A program made the position numbers and the translations under genes. The notes under the pieces are model-generated. The model saw nothing but the letters and a program-made list of their open reading frames with translations, had not been told where the DNA came from and did not search any database. Positions 36,763 through 44,644 of a stretch of 64,000 bases of DNA are shown here, piece after piece. The first letter of the stretch is position 1. Every line of letters begins with the position of its first letter. The stretch is from Virgibacillus oceani (GTDB lineage: Bacteria > Bacillota > Bacilli > Bacillales > Amphibacillaceae): the NCBI RefSeq assembly GCF_014638995.1, contig NZ_BMFR01000006.1, positions 121,521 through 185,520 of the forward strand. The letters are read 5' to 3'.

Positions 36763-37047
36763 CCGTAAAATGCGACGTAATGAAATGCTTAGACTACCGT
36801 TTCGGAAATACACTAATGTGATATTTTATAACTTCATACGTTTATAGGGATGAGGAAATAAAAAAGCATATTCATACCTGCTAGCAGCCCGTATACACGG
36901 AGACTCCTGTGGGAGATGAGGCATCGGTGAGACCCCGGAGCGCGTCAGCGTGAGGAGGCTCATCAGCCGCCCACGGAAAGCGTAGTGTATACGGGCTGTG
37001 GGGTCAATGAGCAACGTAAAATGCAAAATTTACGTCGCAGTTTACGT
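36763..37047. repeat. Modular palindromic element, copy 1 (intact)
   Basis: Outer inverted arms GCGACGTAA (36772-36780) / TTACGTCGC (37030-37038) enclose an inner perfect 14-bp inverted repeat CAGCCCGTATACAC (36885-36898) / GTGTATACGGGCTG (36985-36998). Between the inner arms lie further complementary blocks (CTCCTGTGGG with CCCACGGA, GATGAG with CTCATC), so the single strand would fold into a long branched hairpin. A second copy lies at 63629-63932. No protein is encoded. It resembles a MITE or a structured dispersed repeat. Confidence 0.8.
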
Positions 37048-37096
37048 CTTATGTATAACAATAATCTAGCCCTAAGTTTAAGGAGTTATCACGACC

Positions 37097-37867
37097 ATGA
37101 ATCAGAGTGTTATGAAGGCACTAAAATTACTAGATTTATTTACGGAGGATAATCCGGAATTAACATTAAAAGAAATTTCCCAAAGAGCCAATCTGCCTAA
37201 ACCAACAGCATATAGGCTATTATCTGCACTGGAATCAGCCGCTTTTTTGAACAAAACAAAGGAAAATGAGCATGATAGCCGCTATCGCCTTGGTTTGAAA
37301 TTATTGGAATTGGGACAGATCGTTTCAGACCAGCTGGAGCTAAGAGGAATTGCCTTGCCGTTTATGGAAGATTTGGCTCAAGAGATTAATGAAGTGATCC
37401 ACTTAGTTATTGTAAATCAGGATGAAGCCACGTACATCGAAAAAGTTGAAAGCAGCAGAGCACTTCGGTTATATACAAGAATTGGTAAAAGCTCGCCACT
37501 ATATATTGGATCAGGTCCTAAAATGCTTCTTGCTTTTATGCCCAGGGACAAGCAAGAAGCTATTATAGGTGATGGAGAGCTATATTTTCTTGGTAATCAT
37601 AGACCAATAGATAAAAAGGCTTTAAAGAAAGAACTAGCGAAAATTCGCCAAGAGGGATATGCTTATAGTATAGGAGAACAGGATGCCGATACTACTGGAA
37701 TCTCTTATCCAATCTATGATTATCAGGGTCGTGTAATCGCAGCCTTAACTGTTAGTGGGTTATCGAGTCATTTTGAGGACGACAACCTTACATTCATTAA
37801 GAATGAAACAAAAAATACAGCACGTGCAGTCTCTGAAAAACTGGGGTATCGTGGTGCTAAACTTTAA
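37097..37867 (+). CDS. IclR-family transcriptional regulator
   Basis: A 256-residue regulator. The N-terminal winged helix-turn-helix (LKEISQRANLPKPTAYRLLSAL, about residues 20-45) is followed by the IclR effector-binding domain (about 75-250: GLKLLELG, LVIVNQDEATYIEKVES, YSIGEQDADTTGISYPIYD). It sits inside the lysine-type cluster and is followed after 23 bases by the DUF3870 gene. The likely operator is the ATGAAA/TTTCAT triplet at 30800-30825. The inducer is probably a pathway intermediate. Confidence 0.92.
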   Translation: MNQSVMKALKLLDLFTEDNPELTLKEISQRANLPKPTAYRLLSALESAAFLNKTKENEHDSRYRLGLKLLELGQIVSDQLELRGIALPFMEDLAQEINEVIHLVIVNQDEATYIEKVESSRALRLYTRIGKSSPLYIGSGPKMLLAFMPRDKQEAIIGDGELYFLGNHRPIDKKALKKELAKIRQEGYAYSIGEQDADTTGISYPIYDYQGRVIAALTVSGLSSHFEDDNLTFIKNETKNTARAVSEKLGYRGAKL

Positions 37868-37890
37868 GCAATTCTTGGGGGGATTACAGA

Positions 37891-38211
37891 ATGAATACGG
37901 TTTTTATAGCAGGACATGCCAGATTACCATCAGGAATGGCAGCAAAGAGTATTTACGACACATTAACCATTACTGCAGAAATTGATAAAAAGTATGGCGT
38001 AATTGTAACAGCAAGCTGCACATTAGCAACCGTTCATGGGCGGGAATATGTCCAGCAATTACTCCGTGGCCACAGTCTTCAGGAAGGTATTGAAAAACCG
38101 GTTCAGGAAGTAAAAGAGCATTATTTAGGTAAGGCTGGAAACGCGATCGAATCTGCCTTGAAAGATTTGTTTAAACAATATGAACAATACACAAGTTCAA
38201 AAAAATATTGA
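37891..38211 (+). CDS. DUF3870 protein
   Basis: A 106-residue protein of the DUF3870 family: VFIAGHARLPSGMAAKSIYD at the N-terminus, then VIVTASCTLATVHGREYVQQLLRGHSL. It has no signal peptide or membrane helix. A conserved cysteine (in TASCTLAT) and histidines suggest a binding or catalytic pocket. It lies directly behind the IclR gene with GGGGGG as ribosome binding site. The function is unknown; its company suggests an accessory or sensing role in this catabolic cluster. Confidence 0.8.
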   Translation: MNTVFIAGHARLPSGMAAKSIYDTLTITAEIDKKYGVIVTASCTLATVHGREYVQQLLRGHSLQEGIEKPVQEVKEHYLGKAGNAIESALKDLFKQYEQYTSSKKY

Positions 38212-38250
38212 ATCCCCACCATGCGTATTTTCCGGTGGGGATTACTTTTT
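38211..38250. terminator. Bidirectional terminator
   Basis: AATCCCCACC (38211-38220) pairs perfectly with GGTGGGGATT (38234-38243), followed by ACTTTTT. It lies between the convergent DUF3870 and aldehyde dehydrogenase genes. Confidence 0.88.
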
Positions 38251-38254
38251 AGAA

Positions 38255-39697
38255 TTAAATTCCCATAGAAACAAACTTCATTTCAAGAAATTCATGCATT
38301 CCGTAATGTCCGCCTTCTTTACCGATACCAGACTGCTTGATCCCGCCAAATGGTGCTTCTGCAACAGCAGGGAACACATCATTTACACCAACTATTCCAT
38401 ATTCTAATTTTTCAGAAACACGTATTGCGCGGCTAGTGTTTTCGGTGAAAATATATGCGGCCAATCCATAATCCGTATCGTTAGCCTTATTAATTACGGA
38501 ATCTTCATCGGAAAATGGCTGGATTGGAATGACTGGTCCAAACGTTTCCTCATTCATGACAAGCATATCGTCCGTGATTTCGGATAGGACGGTAGGATGA
38601 TAAAAGTAGCCATTTAAATCACCATTCAAGCGTTTCCCGCCATAGACAATTCGGGCACCTTTTTCTACAGCATCATCGAGGTGTGTCTGTACCTTTTGTG
38701 ATGCTTGTTGATTGATGAGAGGACCAAGATCTGTATCCGCATCAAGGCCATATCCTACCTTTAGTTCCCTTACTTTTTCTATAAGTAATTTGGTGAACTT
38801 TTCCTGAACTGATTCATGGACATATAATCTATTTGCACAAATACACGTTTGCCCATTGTTTCTAAATTTGCTTGCTAACGACATTGCGGCAGCTTTTTCC
38901 AGGTCTGCATCGTCAAAAACGATGATTGGCGCGTGCCCGCCAAGCTCAAGTGATAATTTTTTCACATGATTTGCACTTTCCCGCATTAAATACTTTCCGA
39001 CCTTTGTGGAACCAGTAAATGTTATTAGACGAACATTTTTACTTGTCAGCAGTGTAGTACCAATCGCTTCAGCATCTCCTGTTACCAAATTCACAACACC
39101 ATTGGGCAATCCGGCACGTTCTAGTATTTTTATAATCTCAATTGCAGATAATGGTGTTTCCGGTGCAGGCTTTAAAACTACCGTACATCCTGCTGCTAGG
39201 GCTGGGGCGATTTTTCGGGTAATCATAGACGCTGGGAAATTCCAAGGTGTTATGGCTCCGACTACTCCCACCGGTTGCGGAATAACTAGCATCCGTTTTG
39301 ATTTTATAGAAGACGGAAGCCATTCTCCATAGCTTCTGCTTGCCTCTTCTGCATACCATAATAAAAAACTGGCGGCACTTTTAATCTCACCTGCTGCCTC
39401 TTTTAGTGGTTTTCCTTGTTCAGTTGTTAGAATTTTTGCAAGTCGATCAGTTTCTTCCAACATTATTTCATGAGCCTTATATAAAATTTTGGATCGCTCA
39501 CGCCCGGTCAAGTCACTCCAACTGGAAAACGCTTTGTGTGCAGCATCTATAGCTTTTTTTGTTTCAGCTTTTCCACCATAGGAAACATCTGCAATAGCAT
39601 CCATTGTAGCGGGATTATAAACTGTTTCCGTTTGATCCGATTCAGCGGTTTGCCATTTTCCATCGATAAAAATACTTTTAACCAGTGTTTCTATCAT
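38255..39697 (-). CDS. Succinate/glutarate-semialdehyde dehydrogenase (GabD-type)
   Basis: A 480-residue aldehyde dehydrogenase of the GabD/DavD group: catalytic C285 in FRNNGQTCICANR, base E251 in LELGGHAPIIVFDDAD, AITPWNFP and EAPFGGIKQSGIGKEGG. GabD-type enzymes oxidise succinate or glutarate semialdehyde; DavD in Pseudomonas is the glutarate form. Here, next to glutaryl-CoA dehydrogenase and CoA-transferase genes and no GABA genes, glutarate semialdehyde is the more likely substrate. It is read leftwards, third after the CaiB and flavoprotein genes, separated by a 150-base gap. Confidence 0.88.
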   Translation of the reverse strand: MIETLVKSIFIDGKWQTAESDQTETVYNPATMDAIADVSYGGKAETKKAIDAAHKAFSSWSDLTGRERSKILYKAHEIMLEETDRLAKILTTEQGKPLKEAAGEIKSAASFLLWYAEEASRSYGEWLPSSIKSKRMLVIPQPVGVVGAITPWNFPASMITRKIAPALAAGCTVVLKPAPETPLSAIEIIKILERAGLPNGVVNLVTGDAEAIGTTLLTSKNVRLITFTGSTKVGKYLMRESANHVKKLSLELGGHAPIIVFDDADLEKAAAMSLASKFRNNGQTCICANRLYVHESVQEKFTKLLIEKVRELKVGYGLDADTDLGPLINQQASQKVQTHLDDAVEKGARIVYGGKRLNGDLNGYFYHPTVLSEITDDMLVMNEETFGPVIPIQPFSDEDSVINKANDTDYGLAAYIFTENTSRAIRVSEKLEYGIVGVNDVFPAVAEAPFGGIKQSGIGKEGGHYGMHEFLEMKFVSMGI

Positions 39698-39849
39698 TAT
39701 TTATTCCTCCTTAAAAGTTGTCGCACGTTACTAAAAAGCAATGTAACTATTTAGCTATTATCGTAGTTTATTGCCTTTAATTTCCGTAGCCTTAGTAGTA
39801 TAGTATTTTTTGTTATTTATCTTTGCTGGAATAAGAATTACTAAACCAA

Positions 39850-41052
39850 TTATTTAGAAACTAATTCTTTGTTCCAGGCAGGGAGCATTTTATTAAGCGG
39901 TTTATCAACACGATAGCCTAAAACATATTCAGCCTGCATAATGGTATGGATTTCACGTGTTCCTTCATAGATAACAGGTGCCTTTGAATTACGTAAATAA
40001 CGCTCAACAGGATATTCATCAGAATAGCCATATGCACCATGAACCTGAACGGCATCATCGGCAGCCTGGTTGGCAAAGTCACATGCCTGCCATTTTGCAA
40101 GCGATGTCTCACGCGTATTACGCTTACCTTGATTTTTCAGTTCCCCTGCACGATAAACGAGCAGGCGGCTCATTTGTAATCCCGCCTCCATTTTTGCAAT
40201 CATTTGCTGAACGAGCTGGTGACGACCAATTTCCTTTCCAAATGTCTCGCGTTCATGGCAATATTTCACACTCGCTTCTAAGCAGGCCATTATTTGACCG
40301 CATGCACCGGCTGCTACCGTGAAACGTCCGTTATCTAACGACGCCATAGCTATTTTAAATCCTTCACCCTCTTCTCCCAGCAGATTTTCTTCTGGAACTT
40401 TTACATTATCGAAAAATAGCTCTCCTGTATTACCAGCACGAATTCCTAATTTACCTTTTGTTGCTTTAGAAGAAAAACCTTCCCATGTTCTTTCTACGAT
40501 GAAAGCAGAAATACCGTGATGCTTTTTCGATCTGTCGGTATAAGCAAAAACTAAAAAGTGGTCAGCTGTATCGCATAAAGAGATCCATGTTTTTTGCCCA
40601 TTTAAAATGTAATGGTCACCTTCTTTAACAGCTGTTGTCTGCAGTGATGCGACATCAGATCCAGCAGCAGGCTCTGTTAAGCCAAATGCACCGACTTTTT
40701 CCCCTTTTGCTTGCGGTGCTAAATATTTTTGCTTCTGTTCTTCGTTACCCCATTGCAACAGGGACATACTATTTAAACCAGTATGAACGGAAACGGCGGT
40801 TCTGAAAGCTGTGTCGCCACGCTCTAGTTCTTCACAAACAATTGCTAATGCATTATAATCCATCCCGCTTCCACCATACTCTTCAGGGATACAAACCCCC
40901 ATCAATCCAAGATCCGCTAATTTTTTCATAATAGATGTGTCAAATATACCTTCACGATCCCATTCCGCAATATAAGGCATAATTTCCTTGTCGACAAAGC
41001 TCCTTACCGTATTTCGCAGCATTATTTGTTCCTCTGAATATTCAAAGTTCAT
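39850..41052 (-). CDS. gcdH: Acyl-CoA dehydrogenase, probable glutaryl-CoA dehydrogenase
   Basis: A 400-residue FAD-dependent acyl-CoA dehydrogenase. FGLTEPAAGSDVASL and the catalytic-base motif VIYEGTREIH (E363) are family hallmarks. The segment FRTAVSVH gives R84 and S88, aligned with Arg94 and Ser98 of human glutaryl-CoA dehydrogenase, residues that hold the distal carboxylate of glutaryl-CoA; ordinary short-chain enzymes lack them. The ATG at 41052 (MNFEYSEEQ) is spaced nine bases from AAGGAG; the ATG at 41061 touches it. Expected reaction: glutaryl-CoA to crotonyl-CoA and CO2. Directly downstream of a CoA-transferase gene. Confidence 0.82.
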   Translation of the reverse strand: MNFEYSEEQIMLRNTVRSFVDKEIMPYIAEWDREGIFDTSIMKKLADLGLMGVCIPEEYGGSGMDYNALAIVCEELERGDTAFRTAVSVHTGLNSMSLLQWGNEEQKQKYLAPQAKGEKVGAFGLTEPAAGSDVASLQTTAVKEGDHYILNGQKTWISLCDTADHFLVFAYTDRSKKHHGISAFIVERTWEGFSSKATKGKLGIRAGNTGELFFDNVKVPEENLLGEEGEGFKIAMASLDNGRFTVAAGACGQIMACLEASVKYCHERETFGKEIGRHQLVQQMIAKMEAGLQMSRLLVYRAGELKNQGKRNTRETSLAKWQACDFANQAADDAVQVHGAYGYSDEYPVERYLRNSKAPVIYEGTREIHTIMQAEYVLGYRVDKPLNKMLPAWNKELVSK

Positions 41053-41069
41053 AATCGTCATCTCCTTAT

Positions 41070-42230
41070 TTAATTCGTTGTATTTGTAAATCCTAACCTT
41101 GCTAAAACTTCCTTTGTATGTTCACCAGCATCTGGTGGATGGTGGTGAATATCAACAGGTGTCCGTGAAAATTTTAGTGGACTGCCAATCATTTTTATTG
41201 GTCCTGCTGTTGGATGTTCATAATCAATAAACATGTTTCGTGCATGTAATTGCGGGTCGTTTGCAACTTCCTCAATATTTTGGATTGGCCCGCACGGTAT
41301 ATTATTTTGCTGACAGGCCGACTGCCAATACGAAGCGGGCTTTGTTAACAATGCTTCCTGCAGCATTGGAACTAATTCATCCCGATGTTCCACACGGCTT
41401 GGGTTCGATAAAAAGCGCTCATCCTTAGCAATTTCAGGTTTCTTCAACACATTGCATAACGATTTAAACTGATTATCGTTTCCTACAGCGATTACCATTT
41501 CACCATCCATCGTTTGAAATGTTTGGTAGGGAACGATATTTGCATGATGATTTCCCAGTGGTGCAGGAATTTTCCCTGATAACAGATAATTGCTGCCGAT
41601 ATTTACTAAAGCACTAACGGCAGAATCATAAAGGGATAAATCTAATTTCTGTCCTTTTCCTGATTGTGTTCGTTCGAGTAATGCCCCTTGAATTCCAATA
41701 CATGCATATAGTCCTGTTAAAATATCAGTTATCGCAACGCCAAGCTTTTGAGGACCTGAATCTTTATCACCAGTAATACTCATCAATCCACTCATTGCCT
41801 GAATAATAAAATCATAGCCGGGCATGTTCTTATAAGGTCCTGTTTCACCAAAGCCAGTAATGGAACAGTAGACAAGTTCAGGGTTGATTTTGGCTAGTGT
41901 TTCGTAATCTAAGCCAAACCGTTCCATTGTACCGGATTTAAAATTATGAATAATGACATCGCTTTCATTTACCAGCTCCTTAATTATCTGAATGCCTTCT
42001 TCTGACTTTAGGTCAACAGTAATACTTTTTTTGTTGCGGTTGGCACATAAATAATAGGCGCTCACACCATTTCGGAAGGGGGGACCCCATTTGCGGGTTT
42101 CATCACTCCCGCCAGGTGCTTCCACTTTAATCACTTCTGCACCAAGATCCCCGAGTATCATTGTACAAAATGGCCCGGCTAATACTCGGGACAAATCAAG
42201 AACTTTAATATTTCCAAGTGTTAAAGGCAT
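41070..42230 (-). CDS. gcdG: CaiB/BaiF family CoA transferase, probable (succinyl-CoA:)glutarate CoA-transferase
   Basis: A 386-residue class III CoA transferase. The N-terminal LDLSRVLAGPFCTMILGDLGAEVIKVE and the catalytic D169 in VAITDILTGLYA (same number as in formyl-CoA transferase) are clear. It lies 17 bases ahead of the glutaryl-CoA-dehydrogenase-like gene, the gcdG-gcdH arrangement known in Pseudomonas. It would activate glutarate to glutaryl-CoA using succinyl-CoA or another donor. A terminator hairpin stands immediately upstream of its ribosome binding site. Confidence 0.8.
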   Translation of the reverse strand: MPLTLGNIKVLDLSRVLAGPFCTMILGDLGAEVIKVEAPGGSDETRKWGPPFRNGVSAYYLCANRNKKSITVDLKSEEGIQIIKELVNESDVIIHNFKSGTMERFGLDYETLAKINPELVYCSITGFGETGPYKNMPGYDFIIQAMSGLMSITGDKDSGPQKLGVAITDILTGLYACIGIQGALLERTQSGKGQKLDLSLYDSAVSALVNIGSNYLLSGKIPAPLGNHHANIVPYQTFQTMDGEMVIAVGNDNQFKSLCNVLKKPEIAKDERFLSNPSRVEHRDELVPMLQEALLTKPASYWQSACQQNNIPCGPIQNIEEVANDPQLHARNMFIDYEHPTAGPIKMIGSPLKFSRTPVDIHHHPPDAGEHTKEVLARLGFTNTTN

Positions 42231-42258
42231 ACCATCGCTCCTTTCTTTTATTTAAATT

Positions 42259-42312
42259 AAAAAAGCCAGTTCAAAATGACCACAGTCGCGCTGTGATTCA
42301 ATATGAACTGGC
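42259..42312 (-). terminator. Terminator/attenuator hairpin just upstream of the CoA transferase gene
   Basis: GCCAGTTCA (42265-42273) pairs perfectly with TGAACTGGC (42304-42312), with an inner CACAG/CTGTG stem. On the minus strand it is followed by six T (42264-42259), then the ribosome binding site and ATG at 42230. It either ends transcription from the DUF1428 gene or acts as an attenuator; a second CCAGTTC upstream could compete for the 3' arm. Confidence 0.7.
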
Positions 42313-42482
42313 GCTTTATCTGCTGGAACAGAACTGGAATAGGACTGTAAACAGATTAGGCAGTGTAATTTAAAAATGATTTTAATTCGGATCATGTGCA
42401 TGGAACGCGGAGACGTTTCTAACATGATTCTCTATTTCTATTCTAGTTTATTCAGAAAAATTTGTAAATGATTTATTCAATT

Positions 42483-42830
42483 TTAAGTAGTAAATGTGGC
42501 GGAAATCACTTTTGATAGATCAACATAGTTTGTCATAACCTGAAATAGGTGCTTGATTTTCTCATCATGGTTAACATTGTTCATTACTTCTTCATAATGT
42601 GATTTATTGCGAAATACGGTTTGACCGAAAAAAAGTTCCTCGTCATCATCTACATTTATCACATCAAGCAGGCCAGTACAGCCATGCATTCCATTCAAAT
42701 CATCGGCACAATACGTATGATCTTCTAATGCACCATGAGCCATATAGATTTCTCCGGCTTTTTCATTAATATCAATGAACTGTTGCACATGTATTTTCTT
42801 AACCCTGTATAGATAAATAACAGTATACAC
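42483..42830 (-). CDS. DUF1428 family protein
   Basis: A 115-residue protein of the DUF1428 (YbaA-like) family, a dimeric alpha/beta-barrel fold. Visible motifs: MYTVIYLYRVKKIHVQQFIDI, AGEIYMAHGALEDHTYCADDL and TVFRNKSHYEEVMNNVNHDEKI. The biochemical role is unknown. It is read leftwards and might be transcribed into the CoA transferase leader. Confidence 0.85.
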   Translation of the reverse strand: MYTVIYLYRVKKIHVQQFIDINEKAGEIYMAHGALEDHTYCADDLNGMHGCTGLLDVINVDDDEELFFGQTVFRNKSHYEEVMNNVNHDEKIKHLFQVMTNYVDLSKVISATFTT

Positions 42831-42971
42831 ACTATCACCTCGCTATGCTTACACTATTAATTCAATATTTTGACGGCGAAACCCTCTATTTTCAACTAAA
42901 ATAGTAAAAGAAATTGTTGGAAGGAGGATATATTTGGAGAGGGATGTCGATCGGGAGTATACGACCGATTG

Positions 42972-43111
42972 ACATCAACCCAAAAGCAAAAACATCAACC
43001 CAAAAGCAAAAACATCAACCCAAAAGCAAAAACATCAACCCAAAAGCAAAAACATCAACCCAAAAGCAAAAACATCAACCCAAAAGCAAAAACATCAACC
43101 CAAAAGCAAAA
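42972..43111. repeat. 20-bp tandem repeat (seven units)
   Basis: The unit ACATCAACCCAAAAGCAAAA starts at 42972, 42992, 43012, 43032, 43052, 43072 and 43092 with no visible differences between copies. Identity of all copies indicates recent expansion and a variable-number locus. Because 20 is not a multiple of three, each copy is read in a different frame, giving a Lys/Gln/Asn-rich 20-residue period. It lies in a 330-base gap; just before it GGAAGGAGG (42919-42927) and TTG 42934 open a 12-codon frame. Confidence 0.9.
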
Positions 43112-43122
43112 ATCAAACAAAA

Positions 43123-43152
43123 AAGCCGTGCATCTTCCCGGATGCACGGCTT
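43123..43152 (-). terminator. Terminator of mreBH
   Basis: AAGCCGTGCATC (43123-43134) / GATGCACGGCTT (43141-43152), perfect 12-bp stem, followed on the minus strand by TTTTTTGTTTGATTTTT. Confidence 0.9.
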
Positions 43153-43161
43153 AATCAAGCT

Positions 43162-44169
43162 CTACTTAGCAGCTTTTTGCAGTTTTGAAATCATCTTCAA
43201 TGCCCGGCCTGTGCCAATTGCGACAGATTCAAGCGGATTTGGTGCGATATGAACGGGAACAATTATTTCTTGGGCAAGCCAATCCTTCATACCATTTAAT
43301 AAAGCTCCTCCGCCAGTTAAAACAATACCACGATCAACAATATCCCCACTTAATTCTGGTGGACAGTTCTCAAGTGTTGCCCGGATAGCTTCTAAAATTT
43401 GCTGCAGCGATTCTTTTAATGCATTGTAAATTTCCGAAGAGGATACGTTGATTGTTTTAGGTAAACCAGTAACCATATCTCGTCCGCGCACTTCCATTGT
43501 TTCTTCCTTATGATCTGGGTGGGCATAGCCGATTTCAATTTTAATATTTTCAGCGGTACGTTCGCCTATTAATATATTATACTGTTTTCGAATATGCTGA
43601 ATTATTTCTTCATCAAGTTTGTCGCCACCGATGCGGACAGAATTACAGGAAACAACCCCGCCAAACGAAATAATTCCTACTTCGGAAGTCCCACCGCCAA
43701 TATCGACAATTACATTAGCAATCGGTTCATCAACTGGCAGATCGGCACCAATTGCGGCTGCAACAGGTTCCTCAATTAGGTGGACATGCTTAGCACCATA
43801 GCTTGATACAGCATTGTGAATGGCACGGCGCTCAACTGTTGTACTTCCTGAAGGGGTACATACAACAACTGTTGGCTTACGCATGGATAGTCCCATTTTT
43901 TTGCTTACTTTTTTCAAAAATTCCTTTAACATTTGTGCGGTAACATCATAGTCCGCGATAACGCCGTCCTTTAAGGGGCGAATTGGAACAATGTTTTGCG
44001 GGGTTTTTCCTACCATTTCTTTCGCTTCTGCTCCAACTGCGACAACGTTTTTTGAATTAATATCGATAGCCACTACGGATGGCTCGTTTAAAACAATTCC
44101 TTTAGTTTTTGAGTATACAAGAATATTAGCAGTACCTAAGTCGATACCGATTTCTGCATTAGATAACAT
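43162..44169 (-). CDS. mreBH: MreBH, actin-like cell-shape protein
   Basis: A 335-residue bacterial actin homologue, the same length as B. subtilis MreBH. Nucleotide-binding motifs: [19 protein letters not shown] (phosphate 1), [19 protein letters not shown] (phosphate 2), [11 protein letters not shown] (adenosine), plus [16 protein letters not shown]. It matches MreBH rather than MreB or Mbl in [16 protein letters not shown] and in the [17 protein letters not shown] end. It guides lateral cell-wall synthesis and in B. subtilis localises the LytE hydrolase. Monocistronic, with a possible sigma-I promoter upstream. Confidence 0.93.
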   Translation of the reverse strand: MLSNAEIGIDLGTANILVYSKTKGIVLNEPSVVAIDINSKNVVAVGAEAKEMVGKTPQNIVPIRPLKDGVIADYDVTAQMLKEFLKKVSKKMGLSMRKPTVVVCTPSGSTTVERRAIHNAVSSYGAKHVHLIEEPVAAAIGADLPVDEPIANVIVDIGGGTSEVGIISFGGVVSCNSVRIGGDKLDEEIIQHIRKQYNILIGERTAENIKIEIGYAHPDHKEETMEVRGRDMVTGLPKTINVSSSEIYNALKESLQQILEAIRATLENCPPELSGDIVDRGIVLTGGGALLNGMKDWLAQEIIVPVHIAPNPLESVAIGTGRALKMISKLQKAAK

Positions 44170-44644
44170 ATAAGTTCCTCCAGTGATGACAGTTTTCTTC
44201 TATATATAGCATTTCTATACCATAACACAATTTTTGGGGGTGGGTAACTACTTTACATATATTGGTACAATTGAATTAGAATGACCCGGGAAATGTTGAT
44301 ATATAAGGATATTTTTTTATCCTCATTAAAATAAACCAATAAATCTAGCAAAAAGCAAGTAACAATACCATTACAATAAAGCTTATTTTGTAATATAACA
44401 GAGGCTATGAATAGTGTGTCAATAGGAAGTTTACTGTAAATTTTTCCATCAAATTGAACATTTTCCTTTACAGTTTATATCAGGCAAACTGGGTTTTCTT
44501 TATAATATAAGGAATTTGGCTTATAAACTACTTCATTCCGAGTCTATTTAACTAGTTCGGAAAATCCTGCCATCTTTATTACATTAAAACCCGTGCTATG
44601 ATGATTCTGCAAGCGACAAAAAACCAAAGGAGAGTGCAAACAAG
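44170..44644. other. 475-base intergenic region between divergent genes
   Basis: AT-rich, non-coding. It holds the mreBH ribosome binding site (GGAGG, minus strand near 44178), the ACCCCC motif described above, and ahead of the CAP-domain gene TTTATT-N16-TATGAT (about 44576-44603). No repeat or small RNA could be supported. Confidence 0.5.
44213..44241 (-). promoter_or_regulatory. Possible sigma-I-type promoter of mreBH
   Basis: On the minus strand ACCCCC followed by AAAAA (44241 downwards) resembles the -35 of sigma-I promoters, which in B. subtilis control mreBH. The expected CGAA-like -10 is only approximated by AGAA (44216-44213), so the match is partial. Confidence 0.3.

Noticed and set aside
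36826..37026. Open frames inside the palindromic elements (also 63703-63960)
   Set aside because: They follow the repeat, lack ribosome binding sites and differ between the copies; the repeat is non-coding.
42972..43111. CRISPR array
   Set aside because: The units are directly adjacent 20-mers without spacers and there are no cas genes.
42914..43252. Lys/Gln-rich frame through the 20-bp repeat into mreBH antisense
   Set aside because: Protein is a by-product of the tandem repeat in three frames and ends antisense to mreBH; no independent coding evidence.
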